From Lachnospiraceae bacterium (GTDB lineage Bacteria > Bacillota > Clostridia > Lachnospirales > Lachnospiraceae), in contig JAEETA010000025.1 in NCBI GenBank assembly GCA_016286555.1, forward strand, positions 1 to 37,511: DNA of 37,511 bases, written 5' to 3'. Position 1 is the first letter of the stretch, and the number at the start of each line of letters is the position of its first letter. Of the stretch, positions 33,552-37,511 are shown piece after piece. The translations under genes were made by a program, and so were the position numbers. The notes beneath the pieces are model-generated. The model saw nothing but the letters and a program-made list of their open reading frames with translations. It had not been told where the DNA came from and did not search any database.

Positions 33552-33659
33552 AATAAAATAAAACTACCTTTCCGACATTGATGTCATTTCTATAGATTTG
33601 CAGACGCTCAGCCGCAGCGTGGAGCACGGCCCGTCCGGCGAGGTCATTCCCAAGGTTTC

Positions 33660-34715
33660 TCAGCAGATTCCTGGCATCCCCTTCAGGGTTTCGATGAGGG
33701 TGTTCATCTGCTCATCGGTGCCGATGGTGATGCGCAGGCGGTTGCTTATCCTGGGTTTGTCCCAGAACCGCACATAGATGTTCCGCTCCCGGAGATAAGT
33801 GAAGATCTCCTTGGCAGGAACGCTGCGGTGGGAGGCAAAGAGGAAATTAGTCTTGGAATCCGTAAAGGTAAACCCGATGGCTGCCAGTTCCTCTTTCACA
33901 CGCTCTCTGGTGCGGATGATCTTGCCGGTGGTCTCCCGGAAGTAGGCATCGTCCTTCACCGCAATGACGCCCAGGGTCTGAGAAGGCATGTTCATGGTGT
34001 AGGAATTCACCGAGAACTTCACATCGTTCAGGCACTTGATCATCTCTTTGGAGCCGATGCAAAAGCCGATGCGAAGGCCTGCCATGGATCTGGATTTGGA
34101 GAAGGTCTGCACCACCAGCAGGTTGCTGTATTTTTTCAAAAGGGGCAATGCGCTCTGCCCGCCGAAATCAATATAGGCCTCATCCACGATGACCGCGGAT
34201 TCCGGGTTTGCCTGCAGGATCTCCTCCACCACGGAGAGGTCCTCGTACACCGCGGTGGGAGCATTGGGATTGGGGAAAATGATGCCACCGTTGGGCGCCT
34301 TGAAACCTTCTACATCCAGGGTCCAGTCCTCCTTCAGGGGAACGGTGCGGAAGGGGATGCGGTAAAGCTTTGCCCAGACATCGTAGAAGGAATAAGTGAT
34401 GTCCGGGAAGAGCACCGGCTCTTTTCCGTCAAAGAAGGTCAGGAAACACATGCTCAGCACGTCATCGCTGCCCACACCCACAAAGACCTGGTCGGAATCC
34501 ACGCCGTAATAGCTTGCCAGGGCCTCCGTGAGCGCGGTGCTCTCCGTATCCGGGTAGAGGCGTAAAGAATCGATATCCATCTCCTTCGCCGCCTGCTCCA
34601 CCCCGGGTGCGGGGGGATAGGGACATTCGTTGGTGTTGAGCTTGATCACATTTTTGTCTTTGGGCTGTTCACCTGCCACATAGGGAACCACCCGCCGTAC
34701 ATTTTCTTCCCACAT
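33660..34715 (-). CDS. hisC: Histidinol-phosphate aminotransferase
   Basis: This PLP enzyme transfers the amino group in histidine synthesis and may also act on aromatic amino acids. It has 351 residues, class I/II aminotransferase fold. KLNTNECPYPP is the HisC N-terminal motif. The cofactor lysine lies in FSKSRSMAGLRIG, with VDEAYIDFG and FPNPNAPT contacting the cofactor and substrate. No other his genes lie in the window, so it is an unlinked copy. A GGAG site lies before ATG 34713-34715, and it starts 23 nt after the GT2 gene. Confidence 0.93.
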   Translation of the reverse strand: MWEENVRRVVPYVAGEQPKDKNVIKLNTNECPYPPAPGVEQAAKEMDIDSLRLYPDTESTALTEALASYYGVDSDQVFVGVGSDDVLSMCFLTFFDGKEPVLFPDITYSFYDVWAKLYRIPFRTVPLKEDWTLDVEGFKAPNGGIIFPNPNAPTAVYEDLSVVEEILQANPESAVIVDEAYIDFGGQSALPLLKKYSNLLVVQTFSKSRSMAGLRIGFCIGSKEMIKCLNDVKFSVNSYTMNMPSQTLGVIAVKDDAYFRETTGKIIRTRERVKEELAAIGFTFTDSKTNFLFASHRSVPAKEIFTYLRERNIYVRFWDKPRISNRLRITIGTDEQMNTLIETLKGMPGIC

Positions 34716-34738
34716 AATCTCTCCTCAGGCCTTTCGTT

Positions 34739-35767
34739 TTATTTTCCCTGAAGCGCGGCCGAACGCTTCTCGATCTCGTTTACAAAATTCTCCGCAGCCT
34801 CGGGCATTCCCATGGCTCCGTAGCAGGCCTTCATCCCCTCCGCCGCATCCGCGCCGGCAGCTGCCAGACGCAGGACCGGTGTGGTCTCAAAGGCTGCGTT
34901 GTAGAACCACATGGCTGCTTCCTCGTGGTCCCCCTTGCCCATATAGAAATTCCCCAGCTCGATGCACAGCTCCGAGGGGGCATCCTCCGCCATGAGCTTT
35001 GTCACATATTTGAAAAACAGCAGATCATCGCCCTTCAGGCGAGCGCTTTTGCACAGCACCAGATGGGCATAGGTCAATGCGGAGGAATCCGCGTTGGGAT
35101 CCTTCGTGATGGCCAGGAAAGCAGGCTCCGCCGTGGCAAAGTCCTCCGGGGTTCCCACCAGGAACAGTTCTCTCGCATACATCTCCATGAGCCGATCCGA
35201 AAGCTGATTCCCCAGTTCGATCTGCTTTGCAAAAATGGCCAGGTCTCTTCCGCCGTGATTGTGCAGCGGTCGATGAGAAATAACGACATCACTGTCATAA
35301 ATCACAGGGGTTAACCGCACCTGTTCATGGACCGGTCCCTCCCATACAAAGGGACGCAGACGCTTAAAAAGCTTGGGGCGGTACTCGCAGTCAAAATTGT
35401 AAACGGCACCGTTCTCCAACTGATTGCCGTAGAACATCTGCACCAGGTCGATCTCCGGCAGAAGCATTTCCTTCAGCTGACGGAATTTCTCCCGGTTATC
35501 GCCCTCCAGTACTTCGTCCGCATCTGCAGAGTAGATGTACTCCTGCGTGCATTTGGAAAATGCGAAATTTCTGGCAGCGGAGAAATCTCCGATCCAGGTA
35601 AAGTCGTAGAGCTTCGCACCGTACCGGGCCGCGATCTCCTTGGTGGAGTCCGTGGAGCCGGTATCCACGATCACGATCTCGTCCACCAGATCCGCCACGG
35701 AATCCAGACATCTGGCCAGGACCGCTTCTTCGTTCTTTACGATCATACACAAGGAAACTGTGATCAT
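34739..35767 (-). CDS. Family 2 glycosyltransferase with C-terminal helical repeats
   Basis: This 342-residue cytoplasmic protein begins with a GT2 (GT-A fold) domain: MITVSLCMIVKNEE, the nucleotide-binding VDEIVIVDTGSTDSTKEIA, and the DxD motif YSADADEVLEG near residue 92. The rest (about 200-342) is helical and TPR-like (LCIELGNFYMGKGDHEEAAM). Proteins of this kind are common in Clostridia and the acceptor is usually unknown. ATG 35765-35767 has AGGAGG six bases upstream; a longer frame of 43 residues runs through the leader hairpin and is rejected. It is the first gene of the eight-gene run. Confidence 0.9.
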   Translation of the reverse strand: MITVSLCMIVKNEEAVLARCLDSVADLVDEIVIVDTGSTDSTKEIAARYGAKLYDFTWIGDFSAARNFAFSKCTQEYIYSADADEVLEGDNREKFRQLKEMLLPEIDLVQMFYGNQLENGAVYNFDCEYRPKLFKRLRPFVWEGPVHEQVRLTPVIYDSDVVISHRPLHNHGGRDLAIFAKQIELGNQLSDRLMEMYARELFLVGTPEDFATAEPAFLAITKDPNADSSALTYAHLVLCKSARLKGDDLLFFKYVTKLMAEDAPSELCIELGNFYMGKGDHEEAAMWFYNAAFETTPVLRLAAAGADAAEGMKACYGAMGMPEAAENFVNEIEKRSAALQGK

Positions 35768-35807
35768 ACGCACCTCCTCTTGCCGTCGCACCGGGAACAG
35801 CCACGCC

Positions 35808-35826
35808 GGGAAGGCCCATCCTTCCC
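35808..35826 (-). promoter_or_regulatory. Leader hairpin of the GT2-dapF operon
   Basis: GGGAAGG (35808-35814) and CCTTCCC (35820-35826) form a perfect 7-bp stem with a 5-nt loop in the predicted leader, about 40 nt before the GT2 start codon. It has no U-tract. It may stabilise the message; no specific function is evident. Confidence 0.4.
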
Positions 35827-35834
35827 GACCTTTT

Positions 35835-35863
35835 ATTCTATCAGAAAAATCGGGCCATGAAAA
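35835..35863 (-). promoter_or_regulatory. Candidate promoter of the GT2-hisC-glnA-dapF operon
   Basis: On the minus strand TTTTCA (35858-35863) and TAGAAT (35835-35840) are separated by 17 bp. It is the only reasonable promoter-like pair between the XRE terminator and the GT2 gene. Confidence 0.5.
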
Positions 35864-35879
35864 CAGTGGTTCCTGCGCA

Positions 35880-35915
35880 AAAGGAAACGCTCCCACCCTT
35901 GCGGGTGAGAGCGCT
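35880..35915 (-). terminator. Terminator after the XRE regulator gene
   Basis: On the minus strand CGCTCTCACCC (35903-35913) pairs with GGGTGGGAGCG (35889-35899) with one mismatch and a short TTGC/GCAA loop, followed by TTTCCTTTT. It separates the AT-rich segment from the GT2 operon. Confidence 0.82.
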
Positions 35916-35919
35916 TAAG

Positions 35920-36159
35920 TCATTGAGTCAATTGCTCCAAACTGCATTGTAACACCTCTGCCAAGACTACCAACTCGATATCGGTGACGAACCTCTTTCC
36001 ACATTCAATTCGTTGAATGGCGTTTTTATCGATATCCAATCCGGCCAATTGAAGCCGATCGGCAAGTTCTCGTTGAGAGATTTTCATTTTCTTGCGGAAA
36101 TTTGCAACATTTTCTCCGCAGAGATTATTTTTCCCATCACTTGTTTTGTTGATAAACAT
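35920..36159 (-). CDS. XRE-family helix-turn-helix regulator
   Basis: This 79-residue protein is almost entirely a Cro/C1-type DNA-binding domain (residues 15-79). VANFRKKMKISQRELADRLQ is helix 1-2, and DIDKNAIQRIECGKRFVTDI covers the recognition helix region. Small solo regulators of this subtype are frequent in Lachnospiraceae. AAGGGG lies seven bases before ATG 36157-36159. Its gene is divergent from the secreted protein, and two inverted copies of a 23-bp element lie between them, so it probably controls that promoter and its own. Its composition is lower in GC than the genes to the left. Confidence 0.9.
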   Translation of the reverse strand: MFINKTSDGKNNLCGENVANFRKKMKISQRELADRLQLAGLDIDKNAIQRIECGKRFVTDIELVVLAEVLQCSLEQLTQ

Positions 36160-36170
36160 GCTCTAGCCCC

Positions 36171-36246
36171 TTTGACATTCACTGATTGTCACCGGCCTTA
36201 TTGTCTGATATAATCTGCGCAAAGGTGACATCTTGTGAATGTCAAA
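36171..36246. promoter_or_regulatory. Pair of inverted 23-bp operator-like elements
   Basis: TTTGACATTCAC, four variable bases and TGTCACC occur at 36171-36193 on plus and again at 36224-36246 on minus. Nineteen of 23 positions match; only the four central bases differ. Each copy contains TGACA/TGTCA half-sites in inverted order. The centre of symmetry (36208-36209) falls at the start of the -10 box of the plus-strand promoter. The left copy covers its -35, the right copy covers the start of its transcript. These are probable XRE operator sites. Confidence 0.72.
36186..36214 (+). promoter_or_regulatory. Promoter of the secreted repeat-protein gene
   Basis: TTGTCA (36186-36191) and a perfect TATAAT (36209-36214) are separated by exactly 17 bp. 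The -35 lies within the left operator-like element. The transcript would have a leader of about 155 nt. Confidence 0.8.
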
Positions 36247-36375
36247 CGTGATTATTATTTTCCGATTCGGCTATGGATTGATAAAGATCCTAAAGGGTAT
36301 GGGAGGTGACGCAGAAAAACACTTAGAAAATATGAAATATACTTAGTTAACTAGGGTCGTAAGAAAGGGGAAGAT
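36247..36375 (+). other. Leader of the secreted protein gene, no recognised element
   Basis: This AT-rich stretch holds no gene I can support. A possible 15-codon frame (ATG 36299-36301 to TAG 36344-36346) begins near GGGT but has no convincing ribosome site. AAGGGG at 36365-36370 is the ribosome binding site of the downstream gene. No riboswitch or terminator was recognised. Confidence 0.4.
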
Positions 36376-37511
36376 ATGAAAACGGGAATACCGAAAAAAA
36401 CATTGATGTGCGCATTGGTACTGATATCTGTTCTCGGACTTTGGATTGGCAAAATACAAGCAAAAGCCGACATAATCAGATTATCCTTAACTGCAGATGC
36501 GACTTATACGAATGCTCAATTAGCCGGATATAATGTGATCGAACTGAACGGACACAAGCTTACCGTTACCGATAATTTCACTACATCGGCTAGTATTACA
36601 CTTGGAACAGGTGGCGTATTGACAGTAAATGGTTCCTGTGTATGCTCCGGAACCATTTATACCAGTGGTGGAACCGTATATATTTACGGCGATTACACAC
36701 AAAGAGCTGGCAAATTATATCTTTATGGTAGCCCTTCGATATCTATTACCGGGGATATGCTTTTTATTGAAACGGGTGGAACTGGTTGGTCCAGTGATAA
36801 TGCGTTGCAAAGTGGGACAGTACATATAGACGGCGATTTGATTTACGATACTGATGGCCCGGTTGGATCTTACAACAATTTTGTTAGTTATTTAGTGAAG
36901 GGAGATGTCATACAAAAAAAGACAGGTTCCACTGGCTTTCGTTACCTTGGAGCGATTTCGTTATGTGGATCTAGTAAGCAGATCCTTTCTTTGCAAGAGA
37001 AGGATTCTATTCGCAGTTTAACTATAGAAAACACCGATGTAGTGGTTACCGAATATCTTTCTATTCGTTATAAACTATGTTCAGATTTTACTCCACAACT
37101 TCCCAAAGGAGTTATGAAAAGCCATGGATTAGGAGAAATAACCGGGTGTACTCTTACAATCAATGGCGACTTTATGCTCATGGATAATTTGGACGCCTCT
37201 TTTGCTTCCTCACCAATTATTCGCAGTGGCGGAAAACTAATCGTAAATGGAAATGTTCAGTCCTCTGGCAGTATTTCAAATAATGGAGGGGAAATAATAG
37301 TTGATGGAACATACGAACAAACGGGGGGAGTTTTTTCTTCAGGTTCTTCTTCTTCTGTTACGCATGTAAAGAGTGATTTTTCGATTAATGGATCCGGTCG
37401 ACTAAATAATTCTAGCGGAACACTAACTATCGACAGAAACTTATATAGCAACTCAGGGAATGGTAGCAAAATTTATTTGAAGTGCGTAGTGGGCGGAAAT
37501 GTAATACAGCA
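36376..37511 (+). CDS. Secreted repetitive beta-rich protein (partial, C-terminus outside window)
   Basis: The frame is open for 378 codons to the right edge. A signal peptide is clear: basic MKTGIPKK, a hydrophobic core, and a likely cut after AKA at residue 31. The mature part is rich in Gly, Ser, Thr and short alternating strands, as in beta-solenoid surface proteins. Two stretches, about residues 79-113 (GGVLTVNG, then SGGTVYIYGDYTQRAG) and 285-318 (GGKLIVNG, then NGGEIIVDGTYEQTGG), align closely, showing an internal repeat. GTVHIDGD, CTLTINGD and GTLTIDRNLY are further weaker copies. No catalytic or anchoring motif is visible in the part present. GC is about 40%, against about 57% in most of the window, so recent acquisition is likely. 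I recognise no named family. AAGGGG lies five bases before ATG 36376-36378. Confidence 0.82.
   Translation, partial: MKTGIPKKTLMCALVLISVLGLWIGKIQAKADIIRLSLTADATYTNAQLAGYNVIELNGHKLTVTDNFTTSASITLGTGGVLTVNGSCVCSGTIYTSGGTVYIYGDYTQRAGKLYLYGSPSISITGDMLFIETGGTGWSSDNALQSGTVHIDGDLIYDTDGPVGSYNNFVSYLVKGDVIQKKTGSTGFRYLGAISLCGSSKQILSLQEKDSIRSLTIENTDVVVTEYLSIRYKLCSDFTPQLPKGVMKSHGLGEITGCTLTINGDFMLMDNLDASFASSPIIRSGGKLIVNGNVQSSGSISNNGGEIIVDGTYEQTGGVFSSGSSSSVTHVKSDFSINGSGRLNNSSGTLTIDRNLYSNSGNGSKIYLKCVVGGNVIQ

Noticed and set aside
36299-36346. 15-codon frame in the leader of the secreted protein
   Set aside because: It is very short and has no good ribosome binding site or recognisable sequence.
1-37511. CRISPR arrays, tRNA or rRNA genes, insertion sequences
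   Set aside because: No evenly spaced repeats, cloverleaf sequences, transposase frames or terminal inverted repeats were seen in any gap. The inverted pair at 36171-36246 brackets a promoter and no transposase.

Overview
The window reads as chromosomal DNA of an anaerobic gut or rumen Bacillota, class Clostridia, most likely Lachnospiraceae. The pointers are the glgC/glgD pair, the spoVG-pth-mfd order, a glutamine synthetase followed by an ANTAR regulator, a Firmicutes-type 6S RNA, strong GGAGG ribosome binding sites and several cytoplasmic glycoside hydrolases. Almost every gene lies on the minus strand. Only the diguanylate cyclase (8.3-10.0 kb) and the cut-off secreted protein at the right edge read on plus. 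Sampled lines give about 57-60% GC for most of the window, about 47-50% for the first 3 kb and about 40% after 36.2 kb.

Layout. 0-3 kb: a trkA cut by the window edge, a 6S RNA, a small membrane protein and threonine synthase. 3.1-8.2 kb: a complete branched-chain amino acid ABC transporter operon (livJ-H-M-G-F) with a strong promoter that carries a palindrome in its spacer and a structured leader. 8.3-10 kb: a divergent membrane-bound diguanylate cyclase with a long acidic tail. 10-18.6 kb: a TetR-headed galactoside operon with a GH2 enzyme, an unusual GT-B-like protein, a GPH sugar symporter and a GH36 alpha-galactosidase. 18.7-23.3 kb: spoVG, pth and mfd. 23.4-25.9 kb: glgC and glgD for glycogen synthesis. 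26.1-28.3 kb: a cytoplasmic GH10 xylanase fused to a carbohydrate esterase. 28.3-35.9 kb: a run of eight genes (GT2 glycosyltransferase, hisC, small multidrug export protein, methyltransferase, hslO, glnA, ANTAR regulator, dapF) closed by a terminator. 35.9-37.5 kb: an AT-rich segment with a small XRE regulator divergent from a secreted repeat protein, the two separated by a large inverted operator-like repeat.

How the genes work together. The liv system imports amino acids, glnA with its ANTAR partner handles nitrogen, and thrC, hisC and dapF are biosynthetic. The GH2/GH36/GPH operon and the GH10-esterase both lack signal peptides, so this organism appears to import oligosaccharides and finish hydrolysing them in the cytoplasm, with surplus glucose stored through GlgC/GlgD.

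The points most worth a second look are the GT-B-like protein inside a catabolic galactoside operon, the inverted 23-bp elements controlling the XRE/secreted-protein pair, the palindromic promoter and early attenuator-like hairpin of livJ, the acidic tail of the GGDEF protein, and the 6S RNA squeezed between two genes. No CRISPR array, tRNA, rRNA or insertion sequence was seen.
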